NCBI RefSeq assembly: GCF_040183065.1
Contig: NC_091131.1
Coordinates: 102,735,330 to 102,799,329 of the forward strand
DNA: 64,000 nucleotides
Source of the DNA: Periplaneta americana
Taxonomy: Eukaryota; Arthropoda; Insecta; Blattodea; Blattidae
Reading direction: 5' to 3'
This document shows, in pieces, positions 34,569 to 44,699 of the stretch (positions are counted from its first letter, which is position 1; each line of letters starts with the position of its first letter). Position numbers and translations under genes: made by a program. The notes under the pieces were generated by a model that saw only the letters and a list, made by a program, of their open reading frames with translations, ran no database searches and was not told the DNA's origin.

Positions 34569-35437
34569 CTCTAGAGTATGCCATTAGGAAAGTCCAGGAT
34601 AACAGAGATGGTTTGGAATTGAACGGGTTACATCAGCTGCTTGTCTATGCGGATGACGTGAATATGTTAGGAGAAAATCCACAAACGATTAGGGAAAACA
34701 CGAGAATTTTACTGGAAGCAAGTAAAAAGATATGTTTGGAAGTAAATCCCGAAAAAGACAAAGTATATGATTATGTCTCGTGACCAGAATATTGTACGAA
34801 ATGGAAATATAAAAATTGGAGATTTATCTTTTGAAGAGGTGGTGAAGTTCAAATATCTGGGAGCAACAGTAACAAATATAAATGATACTCGGGAAGAAAT
34901 TGAACACAGAATAAATATGGGAAATGCCTGTTATTATTCGGTTGAGAAACTTTTATCATCCAGTCTGCTGTCGAAAAATCTGAAAGTTAGAATTTATAAA
35001 ACAGTTATATTACCCGTTGTTCTATACGGTTGTGAAACTTGGACTCTCACTTTGAGAGAGGAACATAGGTTAAGGGTGTTTGAGAATAAGGTGGTTAGGA
35101 AAATATTTGGGGCTAAGAGGGATGAAGTTACAGGAGAATGGAGAAAGTTACACAACACAGAACTGCACGCATTGTATTCTTCACCTGACATAATTAGGAA
35201 CATTAAATCCAGACGTTTGAGATGGGCAGGACATGTAGCACGTATGGGCGAATCCAGAAATGCATATAGAGTGTTAGTTGGGAGACCGGAGGGGGAAAAA
35301 CCTTTAGGGAGGCCGAGACGTAGATGGGAAGATAATATTATAATGGATTTAAGGGAGGTGGGATATGATGATAGAGAATGGATTAATTTTGCTCAGGATA
35401 GGGACCAATGGCGGGCTTATGTGAGGGCGGCAATGAA
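34566..35437 (+). mobile_element. RTE LINE 3' half in intron A3-A4
   Basis: Starts just before the intact catalytic box '[17 protein letters not shown]' near 34636. One frame (34767-35552) then runs open for 261 codons through 'RRLRWAGHVARMGESRNAYR' to the end of the element. It is the best-preserved C-terminal region of the family in the window. It ends 'gcggcaatga', without the usual 'cctccgggttcctt' tail. Confidence 0.88.
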
Positions 35438-35806
35438 AAATAATATCAATATAAATACTCTGATGTATTTTTTTCCCTTCCTTTGCATTCAGCAAGTAAA
35501 TAGTTATGTAAAAGACTATGTGCTAGTACATGCTGCAAGGTGGAATTATTAAAATCACGATTTATTGTGGATATAAAAGACTGCTTTTGTGTAATGTCCA
35601 TCATTATTACATATATCCGTACCAAATTTCTCCCTCAACGGTCAGTTATGGTTTCGATCCATCGTCGTGCTGGTTCTTCCATACCTGTCTCACCAGAAGA
35701 AACATTTGGGCATTTTCTTTGTCATTCTTTTGTTATGTACCTTCTAGGATTTCCTATACTCTTACTATTATATTGTAGACTAATAATAAAATGTGTATGT
35801 TTCCAG

Positions 35807-35890
35807 GCATGGCGCTGGAGATCGTGCCGTCGACGTCGCTCCCCCAGCCCTTCCCCCAGTCTCTCCTCCAGCGAAGAGGATAATACTTCG
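35807..35890 (+). CDS. Microexon A4 (28 codons)
   Basis: Acceptor TTTCCAG ends at 35806; donor TCG|GTAGGTGCAAC begins at 35891. Phase 0 reads 'AWRWRSCRRRRSPSPSPSLS' then 'SSEEDNTS': an Arg run, SP repeats and an acidic end. Trp is at codon 4 (also at codon 2). The 60 bases of intron after the donor are almost identical to those after A1, yet the exons are hard to align. Confidence 0.72.
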
Positions 35891-36019
35891 GTAGGTGCAA
35901 CATTTTACAGTACAGCCTTCTTTAAGATTATTAAAATATTGATTAATGTATATGGAAAATTGTAATCCTAAAATTATCAACATAAAACGTAAATGAATCC
36001 CCTTCTTTCCAGAAATGAT

Positions 36020-36562
36020 AATTTTGAGGACGGTTCCAAACAACTGGCCACAGAAAATTGGTAACTGGGACAATTGGCCACATAAAATTGGTAATAGGGA
36101 CAATTCGCCACAGATAGACATTTCGCCACAAATAGACAATTTGCCACAGTTAGACAATTTAGCACAAATAGGCAATTTGCCACACTGAGGTACAAAGATA
36201 AATCCATGACTTCCAGAAGCTCTATATTGTGCGAATGGATACAGAGATTAATAATTGTGACTTCCACTAAGTATGTGAATTGCTATGTACATATAAATTT
36301 GGCTTCAAAAATGTCCTGCTAGGTTGTGGCCTACAGCTCTCAAGTACCGGATGACGGTGCCTTCTGCCTTGTACCGCGGGTATTCTTCAACTGTGTCGAT
36401 GTACTTCCGCTTCTTTTTGGTAGGAGAATGACCACCTTCCAATCTCTATATATATCTGTCCACTTCTTCCACTTCCAACTGCAGTTGCTCCAGCACGTGA
36501 TACAAGGAAGGATGCGCTTTCCCCATTAATAGGTTCAATCTCCTGTGCCACTGCCAGTCAGG
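36020..36562 (-). mobile_element. MULE fragment: transposase C terminus and repeat-bearing end
   Basis: On the minus strand 36562-36297 reads 'PDWQWHRRLNLLMGKAHPSL', 'YHVLEQLQLEVEEVDRYI', a stop, 'RLEGGHSPTKKKRKYIDTVE' and finally 'VIRYLRAVGHNLAGHF', matching the C-terminal region of FLYWCH/MULE transposases. Beyond the stop, 36030-36190 is a degenerate tandem of 'gacaatttgccacaaata', the same motif as the ends of the MULE at 3786-6592. It is a 5'-deleted relic in the intron after A4. Confidence 0.6.
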
Positions 36563-36698
36563 AGAGCTGCATATTATACTAACTAGGCCACTAAAGCGTC
36601 ATATAATTATACTAAGAAAACTATTAAAAATCAGTGGAGTATTTAGTTAAGACATATCTTTCAAGCATAAATTATTACAAGTTTATTTTATTTTGTAG

Positions 36699-36758
36699 GA
36701 AACGGAGAGAGAGATTATCCTCCGGGGACTATTAACACCTGTCTATCACCCCATGGAT
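36699..36758 (+). CDS. Microexon B1 (20 codons)
   Basis: Acceptor TTTTGTAG ends at 36698; donor GAT|GTAAGTAACTC begins at 36759. Phase 0 translates 'ETEREIILRGLLTPVYHPMD', open throughout. The upstream flank ('caagcataaattattac') and the start of the downstream intron ('gtaagtaactcttcaatg') match those of B2 and of B3/B4. The exon has no similarity to the A exons or to the other B exons. Confidence 0.7.
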
Positions 36759-36850
36759 GTAAGTAACTCTTCAATGTACAGAGAATAATATAGAGTATGA
36801 TGCTTAGAGGTAGGGTATATGGATCGTATGCGGAGACTAAAATGAAGATA

Positions 36851-37248
36851 CAGTAGTGGCAAAAAAAAAAAACCGGACCGACCCTTGTAGCTGATTTCAG
36901 AGTTATATATTCAAATTTTGCTAGTCACAAAACACATCCATCTTGTATAATTAATTGTAACAATGAAATTTATTGCATTTGTTCGATTCTTACCGTCTTC
37001 TGTTTCCTTCAGTGCCTCAAACTTACAGACGAAAAAACTTTGAGAGTTTTATTTTCATCTGGCATCAATATTACATTTCTACCTCTATTCGCAAAGATAA
37101 CTTGCTTATTTTTACATTAAATAGCAGTACCGGTACATACCTTTGGCTTCACTATCCATATTGAAATTACCACAGTTTGACACAATACACAGCACAGGAT
37201 TCTTTTGTATCAGCTACAAGGATCGGTCCGGCTTTTTTGCCACTACTG
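36851..37248. mobile_element. Tc1/mariner-type MITE, 398 bp
   Basis: Ends 'cagtagtggcaaaaaaaaaa' and the complement of 'cttttttgccactactg', bounded by TA at 36849-36850 and 37249-37250. Inner terminal regions 'ccttgtagctgattt' and 'tcagctacaagg' also pair. The interior differs from the related copies at 27734 and 52568 and lacks their tRNA-like module. It truncates the conserved part of the intron after B1. Confidence 0.85.
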
Positions 37249-37639
37249 TACAAAATAGGAAAGATTGGAGAATGCTGGGTTTGCAGTGAAAGGCTATGAA
37301 TGAATCATTATAATAAAGAGACATTTTCAATAATTTTACGATAAACATATTTATATTATGAAAAAGTGCATGAATATTTTCTGAGTTGTATGTGGTTCTT
37401 TCCATTCGTTTCATAAATTTTAATGAACCACTAGGCTACTTCACATATGGCATCAAGAGAAAGATCATGGATTTGAGAATACAACGAAGAATTTCTAGCA
37501 CCGTTAAGGCCAAATGTACAAAGACATGTCAGTTACAAGTGGCCAATATAACTTACTAGTTTAAGATCGCATGTTCAGAATCCAGCTACTGCAGTCCATT
37601 GAAAACTGTGGTAAAAGATGAAGATCATTCAAGTAAAAT

Positions 37640-37700
37640 AGTCCATGTCTACTAAGAAGATTAATAAAAGTAGTGGGATATTAAATTTAGTTCACTGATA
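37640..37700 (+). other. Ghost of another B-unit upstream flank
   Basis: The stretch 'ctaagaagattaataaaagt' + 'agtgggatattaaatttagtt' resembles the flank upstream of B1 (36596-36650), B2 (about 38568-38610) and B3 (about 42700). No exon follows, because a non-LTR element begins at about 37700. It probably marks an additional B unit whose exon has been lost. Confidence 0.45.
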
Positions 37701-38535
37701 CCTATTGTTGTCATCGTCGTCTAACTGCATACTTCTTGGTTCGGTTCATAACCATGTCTTCTGGCTTCCCACTTCCCACTTAGGGTGGGGACTTCTCAAA
37801 TCAAGGCGACGAAAAACCAGACTCACCGCATTGTTCAAGGCACAAATGGGACACAAAGCATGGACCGATATCAATGCTAGATTAGCAACACCATCATACT
37901 TAGGAAGGACTGATCATATTAGGAAGTTTAAATGTAGAAAACAAAGAACGGACGTGGCAAAATTTTCCTTTGTTAACCGCACAATAGTAGACTGGAACAG
38001 CTTACCTGCGGCAATCTTTCAGGGTGGTCCTCTTAAAATCAATACATTTAAGGAAAGGTTGGGAAGATTAGACTGAAAATTTAATTGGAGGTGCAGTGTA
38101 ATTATTTAAGTTGTCATGTAATTAATGGAGTTGATATATAATTAATTAAGTTGATATGTAATTAATTAAGATATGTAATTTAGTTGATACGTAAATAAAT
38201 TAAGGTGATATGTAATTAATTAAGATGATATGTAATTAAGTTGGTATGTAATTAATTAAGGTGATATGTAATTACTTAAATTGGTAATAGATGGGTGAAG
38301 TAGAAGTACTTATAAGTTAGATTTACTTTTGCTTATCGTAGGCGTTATTATAGAATAGTTTTTATTTATAGTCCTAGGTTTATTGCATCTACTATTTATA
38401 GATTACCGGTACGTTTATTTTATTTTATTTTATTTACGTTTATTTTATTTTATTTCACGTAATTGTAATTATTGTATATTATATATCACGCCCACCGGGT
38501 GTATACCCAATTGTAGTGTTAAATAAATACATATA
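37701..38535 (+). mobile_element. Non-LTR element 3' end (CR1/L2-like), copy 1
   Basis: Codes for the C-terminal tail of a reverse transcriptase polyprotein (37795-38076): 'KAWTDINARLATPSYLGRTD', 'KQRTDVAKFSFVNRTIVDWN', 'SLPAAIF'. The 3' UTR follows, with irregular repeats of 'gatatgtaattaattaag' (38110-38280). It ends in 'caccgggtgtatacccaatt' and an AATAAATACATA tail. The clade assignment is by motif memory and is uncertain. The same 3' end recurs at 42056. Confidence 0.75.
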
Positions 38536-38656
38536 CAATATGCCTAAGCTTCATATTATATACTAAGAATAATATTAAAAGCAGTGAAATACTTAGTTGA
38601 GTGATATGCCATATATTTCAAGCATAAATTATTACTGGTGTATTTTATTTTTATAG

Positions 38657-38722
38657 GATTCTGAAGATAACGCCAGGATAACCCAACATCCCGGCCCGCT
38701 TATACTTAACAACGGGGAAGTG
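38657..38722 (+). CDS. Microexon B2 (22 codons)
   Basis: Acceptor TTTTTATAG ends at 38656; donor GTG|GTAAGTAACTC begins at 38723. Phase 0 begins 'DSEDNARITQHPGPLI' and ends 'LNNGEV'. The intron after it keeps blocks seen after B3, B4, B5 and B6 ('ttttagaacagagatatt', then 'gttattgtcttctttttat' near 39571), showing duplication from a common unit. Confidence 0.7.
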
Positions 38723-41040
38723 GTAAGTAACTCATGACTGGACATAGTTAATACGTTGCTTAGAGACTCTTCTTAATAGCAATATGACTGGGTCTCCCTC
38801 CGTATGAGAAGTGTTTATTAAAAAAGTTTTTTTTTTTTTCGAAAATAGATATAATTTTAGAACAGAGATATTGACACCACTGTAGGACTGTATACCTTAC
38901 TTTAAGGGGGGGATATACAGGTTTTAGAGTAAAAAAATGTTATGGTTTAATTTAAATTTTGTATGAAGATTGGACATTTATCTTTATATCAGTGAAGGAA
39001 TTTTTACAATATATACAATATTTTAGTAGATATGACCATAAACGTGCGAGCGTGCGCTTATTTAGCTCTCCACACATAAGGTATATTTAACGCTCATTTC
39101 CGTAACTTGTATTTTTCAAAACCGTTTTTGTGATAACTCCGGAAGTTTTTAAGATATCCCAGTAAAATTCTGCATGCAACTGTCTTTCATACTTGTGAAC
39201 AAGATGAACTACAAATATTGCTGTAAAATTTATAGTTTATTTGAAAAAAACAAAACTAAAAACATTGAACATATAACTTCTCATTAGAAATAAAAAAAAT
39301 ACTATTGTAGACGCTTCAAAGATTGTAGTTCACATTGTTCATTTGACATTTAGGAATAAATGGAATAAATAATAGCTCAGAAATATTCATATCTGTGGAC
39401 ATCATCATAAAAACGGCACATCAGTGAAAATAGTCTATAATTGCAGAAGCAGTGAATATTGAGCATTTCAAATTGCAAGATTGAGGAGTCATTAGCTGCT
39501 AAGAAAAAAAATATTGAATTTCCCTCATTTTTCGTGCTGCTTTGTTCCATCTCCACAATGGGCACTGCGAGTTATTGTCTTCTTTTTATGTAACACTAAT
39601 ATATTTATTAATATAATAATTATGACATGTGGGCAAATTCTGCAACAAATTTGGAATTGTATGCAGTAGTGCAGTAATGTCGATTCCTGGAGTGCAGTGT
39701 TCAATGCCCAGTAGCGACCAAGACAAGAGTGAACATAATTTAAAATATCCAGATGCAACAACTGTTTTCGCTTTTGTTTACCCATTTTTAACGTGGGCTG
39801 AGTTAACATACATTGTTTAGGTGGCCATCGAGAAAATATCCGTAATAATTCTTGTAGCACTATTTATGCGCAACCCGCTGCAATATATCAGTGCCGGAAA
39901 ATTAAACAAAGTTTGAAAAATTATGTAGACCTTATATACAAATTGAACAGTAAGTAATGTCAATAATTTCAAGGGGTTATTCTTTTAGATATTTCAAACA
40001 AAAAAGTTTAATACAATTTTGCTTATTTTACTCTATATGAAACATTCACAGCTTCTTTCGGAAAAGCTACTGAATTAATTCCCAATATGCTTTGTCAATT
40101 TAAGAGAGCTTTGTGTTATGATGATAAATTATTGAAAGAATATTAATTTTTTTCTTTAAATCTGCAGAATTTTGATTCGTATAAATGTAACTTTTAAAAC
40201 GTAATGCACTCTGATAACGCCGTAAAGATTATTGCCTGGAGAGAGGCAGATATACGAAGCCCTAAGTACCCTGAACATCTCGCGTGTGATTGTGACAGGG
40301 ATGCAAGAGACGACGAGAAATGTAAACATAACCGCTTTTAAAGACGGCTCGGGAAATTTGATTTATTGCATGTAAGTTTACCGGTCACCACTTTACAAAT
40401 GAAAGTGAGAGGGAACTGTTTCTAATTGCCTGAAGAAATGTTTGCAATATGAAAAACAGAGTTTTTTAATTAATTAAATAGATTTGTAGGCCTATAACGT
40501 AAGAAAGGCTTTCATTATTGTCTGTGTTCACCGAATATTTAACTAAAATCAAATCGAAAGACTTTACAAATAATATTGTTCGTTTAATTTAAATTAAGTC
40601 TATCGCATTTTCATTTATTCCTGTAGAGTTTCAAATGTTTTAAAATTTCGTTTTAAGCATCATTATTGTTTACGTTCTGTAAAGTATTCAACTGAAATGG
40701 GAGTGTAGAAATGTTTCTTAATCTTTTAAATTTATTTCGAAGTAGGCGTATCATATTGTCTGCGTTCTCTGAACGTTTAATTAAAATTATGTTATAGAGA
40801 TCATTTTAAATTGACCAAGATTTGTTTAACGTGAAATGAGCAGTATTTATTCTCCGCTGTCTAACACAGTTTAAACACAAATATTAAAAACGGTATACCA
40901 TATCTTACGAGTTTAAAAACAAAGTACATGACCATGACCTTCCACTTCCCTATTCCGTAGAAGCTAGGTGAAGAGGTTGTACAGAGCAACACAATCTCAT
41001 GTGCACTCTCTCCTGATTACAGCGTTGCATGATCTTGTTA
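38723..41040 (+). other. Intron B2-B3, first part
   Basis: About 2.3 kb of AT-rich intron. The first kilobase carries the conserved B-unit intron blocks. The remainder to 41040 has no recognised gene or transposon. Confidence 0.5.
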
Positions 41041-41045
41041 TTCAC

Positions 41046-41107
<62 letters not shown>

Positions 41108-41408
41108 CCGTGGCGCTACAGCTCGTGAAGGACCTAGACCGACCAGCCGGCTGCTGGCCTCATGCCCACATGCCGGAGCAGAGGTGGACGATCATCCAAC
41201 CAGAATGGAGGTATCGTGTGGTTAGCACGATGATCCCCCAGCCGTTATAGATGGTATTCGCAACCGGATTTCGCTACCTATCGTAGCTCCCCAAGTGCAT
41301 TACGATGCTGGGTGGGCACCGGTCCCATACATGAGAAAATTTCTTCCCCCATGAGGACTCGAACCAGCGCGCATTCCGTGACGCGAGTCCTAGGCAGGAT
41401 GCCTTAGT
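41041..41408 (+). repeat. (AAT)n followed by SINE, 'GTGGCG...' family
   Basis: The AAT tract covers 41048-41107. The SINE (41108-41405) reads 'ccgtggcgctacagctcgtg', 'gatcatccaaccagaatgg' and 'gtgtggttagcacgatgat', and ends in a reversed tRNA-like part 'gaggactcgaaccagcgcgc'. It is the best copy of the family, whose others lie at 7434 and 49348. All abut simple AT-rich repeats. Confidence 0.8.
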
Positions 41409-41579
41409 TGTTATTCACACTTTAAAATGCACATTTTTTTTAACTCTTCAAAACTTAGCAAAACGGTATTTGATTTTTTTATTGCTGTTTACTAGAGAAA
41501 TCATCCACCAGAATAAATGGCATTACTTACGGTTCAACCGATTGTTACATAATTATACACAGTATTTAAAGGGTGTAAA

Positions 41580-42106
41580 TGATATGTTGTTATTGAAGTG
41601 TTGTATCAGTGAAGAAGTATGTCGTGTCAGTGAAGTGTGCTGTGTAAGTGAAACGTGTTCCTGTCAGTGAAGCTTTATAGTCTGTAGTGGCAGTGCAAAG
41701 TATTTCAACTGTGAAATGTTTTTGAAGTGTTAGTGAAATCAGGATAGAATCAGTGAAATGTGTCGTAGTTCCAGTGCAGTGAGTGAGTTGACAGCGAAAT
41801 GAGTGTAATGTTGAAAGGTACTTGTGCAGATATGAACGTATTATACTCGTGGGTTTTAGTTCGATCTTAGTTTTAAGATACAAATTAGATTTATTTTAAA
41901 TGTTATTTTAAGTGATCGTTTCATTTAATTTAGGATATTCCCTGTTGTTATTATTATTATTAATTATTCTTAGTATTAATTATTAGTATTATTATTAATT
42001 GTATTTTTAATTAATAAGTTTATTATTGTCATTATTGAGTGTAATTAGTTACCACTGCTACCGGGTATATACCCATTGCAGTGTGAATAAATAAATACAT
42101 ACATAT
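41580..42106 (+). mobile_element. Non-LTR element 3' UTR (CR1/L2-like), copy 2
   Basis: A 3' UTR only. It begins with degenerate 'gtgtcagtgaagtgt' repeats (41597-41800) and ends in 'taccgggtatatacccattg' and 'aataaataaatacatacata', the same terminal signature as copy 1. It has no coding remnant. Confidence 0.65.
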
Positions 42107-42600
42107 TACTTCCAAGATGTGATTAGTGGCATGAGCAGCGAATGCTGCATTTATTTTCTTGTACGGGTTTCGATATTTACTAAAATTTCAAGTTCACTGT
42201 TTTGTGATTATGCTAAGAAGATTCTCACAAATTCGCGATCGACAATTATTTAAAATAGCACAACCGCCAACCATTTAAACGTTGCAAGCAACTATAGGGA
42301 TCTTATGATTCCCCTGTCATCATGTAAATGAAATGAACTATTTCGCAACAGAGAAAATATATAGCCCTTACAGGGTGTAAATGAACAACATCGAAATTTT
42401 GTCACTGACAATAGAAGGATCCTAGCAGAAGCAACTTTAGCAATGGTGACCGACGTAAATGAGCAACGTGTTAAAATAACTAAACATCTGTACTCGACAA
42501 GTAATAATAAACGGGAAGAGGCAGGTATAAGTATTGAATGTAATAGCACTCAATGAATTAGAGTAAATAACAATTATACTAACCAGGTCACTAAAACTTT

Positions 42601-42625
42601 AATAATAATAATAATAATAATAATA

Positions 42626-42658
<33 letters not shown>

Positions 42659-42665
42659 TATTTAT
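42601..42665. repeat. (AAT)n(ATT)n inverted microsatellite
   Basis: An AAT block is followed directly by an ATT block, giving a hairpin-capable tract in the upstream flank of B3. It interrupts the conserved 'cactaaaa...gtcaagattaat' alignment with B1 and B2. Confidence 0.9.
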
Positions 42666-42871
42666 TTATACCGGCAAAATTAAGGCCTTATACTGTCAAG
42701 ATTAATACAAGCAGTGGAATATTAAAATTAGCTATATAAAATACTTGTAAATTCTTTTCTTGGCTTTTTTCTATTAGGACTGCTGTTAAATGAGTAAACT
42801 ACTACTGGCAGTTGTGTAACCCATTGACATATTTTCAGCATAATTGTAACTTGTTTATTTTCTTTTTATAG

Positions 42872-42916
42872 TTCCCCTACAGCGAGGCCATTTTGAACAT
42901 CCTGGTTCAGCAATAT
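42872..42916 (+). CDS. Microexon B3 (15 codons)
   Basis: Acceptor TTTTTATAG ends at 42871; donor TAT|GTAAGTAACTC begins at 42917. Phase 0 gives 'FPYSEAILNILVQQY', open. It is shorter than B1 and B2 and equal to B4. The downstream intron shares 'cctcaatgcacac...tagatcatactatg' with that of B4, suggesting B3 and B4 are a relatively close pair. Confidence 0.7.
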
Positions 42917-44074
42917 GTAAGTAACTCCTCAATGCACACTACATAGATCATACTATGTTACTTGTACTCTCTTCTTTAATAGTTGTCACTGGATCGCCAT
43001 ATGAAAAGTGTTAATTGAAAAAATTGTTTTAAAGAATGGATTTAATTTTAGAATAGAGAGGACATAATGTATAATATAAAAGTCAAAACATATTCTATTA
43101 AAACTAAAATCTTCAAAAATATGTAGGCCTACACAATGTATCTAAAATCCGGTAGAGATAGCGCAAAAGCCACTAATTTCCCAGCATTGGGATTGGTGGG
43201 TGTGTTGTACTAGTGTACAGCCTCAACGATGTATGCTACGTTGAATATTCAAGCACATTAGACTGAAAACTAAATATTTTCAACACCTTTTTTCCTCTTT
43301 CCATTGTTCGCCATCTGCACTAATAACATAGTTTGTCTATGTCGCCAACTTTTGAATCATTCTGTATATACTGTACCAACAGTCTTATTAATAAACCGTG
43401 TATAGTTTTTTATACGAGACTTATGCAGAGTTGAGATAGAAAACTTTACTAATAAACCATGCATAAGCAATGGATGTATAAAAAGGGCTGTAACTATACA
43501 ATGGGAATTGCTTTGCAGTAGTTATATACACGAAACCCCTTGTTTAAGCGTTGTATATAGAGAGAAAATGGCCGCCCCTCTAACAGCTGTTCGTATCGAC
43601 TGTCGTTTTATGATGATGGTTGCCTTGTAACCACAGAAGAACAAACCGAAGAGCACAAAATAATTAGAATAATATTGCTGTATCTTGTACTCTTTGGCCA
43701 AAATATAGTGTGGTAATCGATCAGAGCCAGTTGTACTATCGATACTTAACACGCCACACTAGAGCGCTCTACCTGATGCAATAGAGAACCTCAGATATTC
43801 TATTACCTTTCGTAACTAAGTAATGACGAAACTATGACGTAGCTGTGTAACAGTTACACTGTTATACACGACGTATGTAGTGATTATTAGTAAGGAATTT
43901 AAACACAACGTATAAACGAGCTACTCATTGTATAAGTAAAAGACAGTTGAACGTATGTATATAGAGTTTGTATTAGTAAGACCGTAAGAACATTAATAAT
44001 GGTAGTGAGATATTTGGTCCAGTTATATATTTTCTGATCTAAATGAGGGGTTGGAAAGCAATGGTGGATTGTTA
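42917..44074 (+). other. Intron B3-B4
   Basis: The conserved B intron blocks fill about 42917-43070. The part at 43370-43760 has repeated 'taataaacc.tg' phrases and may be an unrecognised repeat. No gene was seen. Confidence 0.45.
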
Positions 44075-44381
44075 ATGTTTAGGTGAGGGGTTTGCACTTT
44101 TTCCATTGCTGGTTGTCACAATCAAAAAATTAAGACAACGTTTCGAAGGGTGGTTCTCCCTTCGTCTTCAGGCGGAAGGAAGGAAAGAAGAGAAAAAAAA
44201 CCTACTGTTGGGATAGCTATAGCTGCACGTAACGATCCCAACAGTAGGTTTTTTTTTCTCTTCTTTCCTTCCTTCCACCTGAAGACGAAGGGAGAACCAC
44301 CCTTCGAAACGTTACGTGTCTTAATTTTTTTTTATTGTGACAACCAGCAATGGAAAAAGTCCAAACCCCTCACCTAAACAT
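44075..44381. mobile_element. Foldback MITE, 307 bp
   Basis: A long near-perfect palindrome: 'atgtttaggtgaggggtttg' on the left and its complement 'ccaaacccctcacctaaaca' on the right, with 'ggttctcccttcgtcttcag' paired to 'ctgaagacgaagggagaacc' inside. Its right edge is 45 bp from the acceptor of exon B4, so it must be tolerated by splicing or displaced the original branch region. Confidence 0.82.
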
Positions 44382-44426
44382 ATATATTTTCTGCATACTT
44401 ATTGTTGGTTTGTGTTCTTTTTATAG

Positions 44427-44471
44427 ATTGAGACCACGTACATGCAAGCTTACGTGTACGAACGCCGAGTC
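44427..44471 (+). CDS. Microexon B4 (15 codons)
   Basis: Acceptor TTTTTATAG ends at 44426; donor GTC|GTAAGTAATTC begins at 44472. Phase 0 gives 'IETTYMQAYVYERRV', open. Like B3 it is 45 nt. Transposons press on both sides: a foldback ends 45 nt upstream and a MITE begins 41 nt downstream. Confidence 0.7.
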
Positions 44472-44512
44472 GTAAGTAATTCTTCAATGTCCATAGATCA
44501 TAGTGCATAATC

Positions 44513-44691
44513 ACAGTGTAGTACTCGTATATACAGTCACGAAGCTCAATATGTAATAAATACGCATACATAGATAGTTGCTAACCACTAGCATCGCCTC
44601 ATTACAGACAATGCGAAATAGTACCTGCACAGTCTATTGTTTCTAGCAATCTCAACAACTCAAGCTTCGTGACTGTATATACTAGACTGTG
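44513..44691. mobile_element. MITE, 'CACAGTCTAG' family, copy 3
   Basis: Inner inverted repeats 'gtatatacagtcacgaagct' and 'agcttcgtgactgtatatac'. Target duplication GCATAATC (44505-44512) versus GTATAATC (44692-44699), one mismatch. The left end is slightly rearranged ('cacagtgtagtactcg'). It is inserted in the conserved intron just downstream of exon B4, where sequence similarity to the B3 intron resumes after it. Confidence 0.75.
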
Positions 44692-44699
44692 GTATAATC

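Noticed and set aside
34767-35552. A 261-codon open frame as a host gene
   Set aside because: It is the C-terminal part of the RTE LINE and matches seven other copies in the window.
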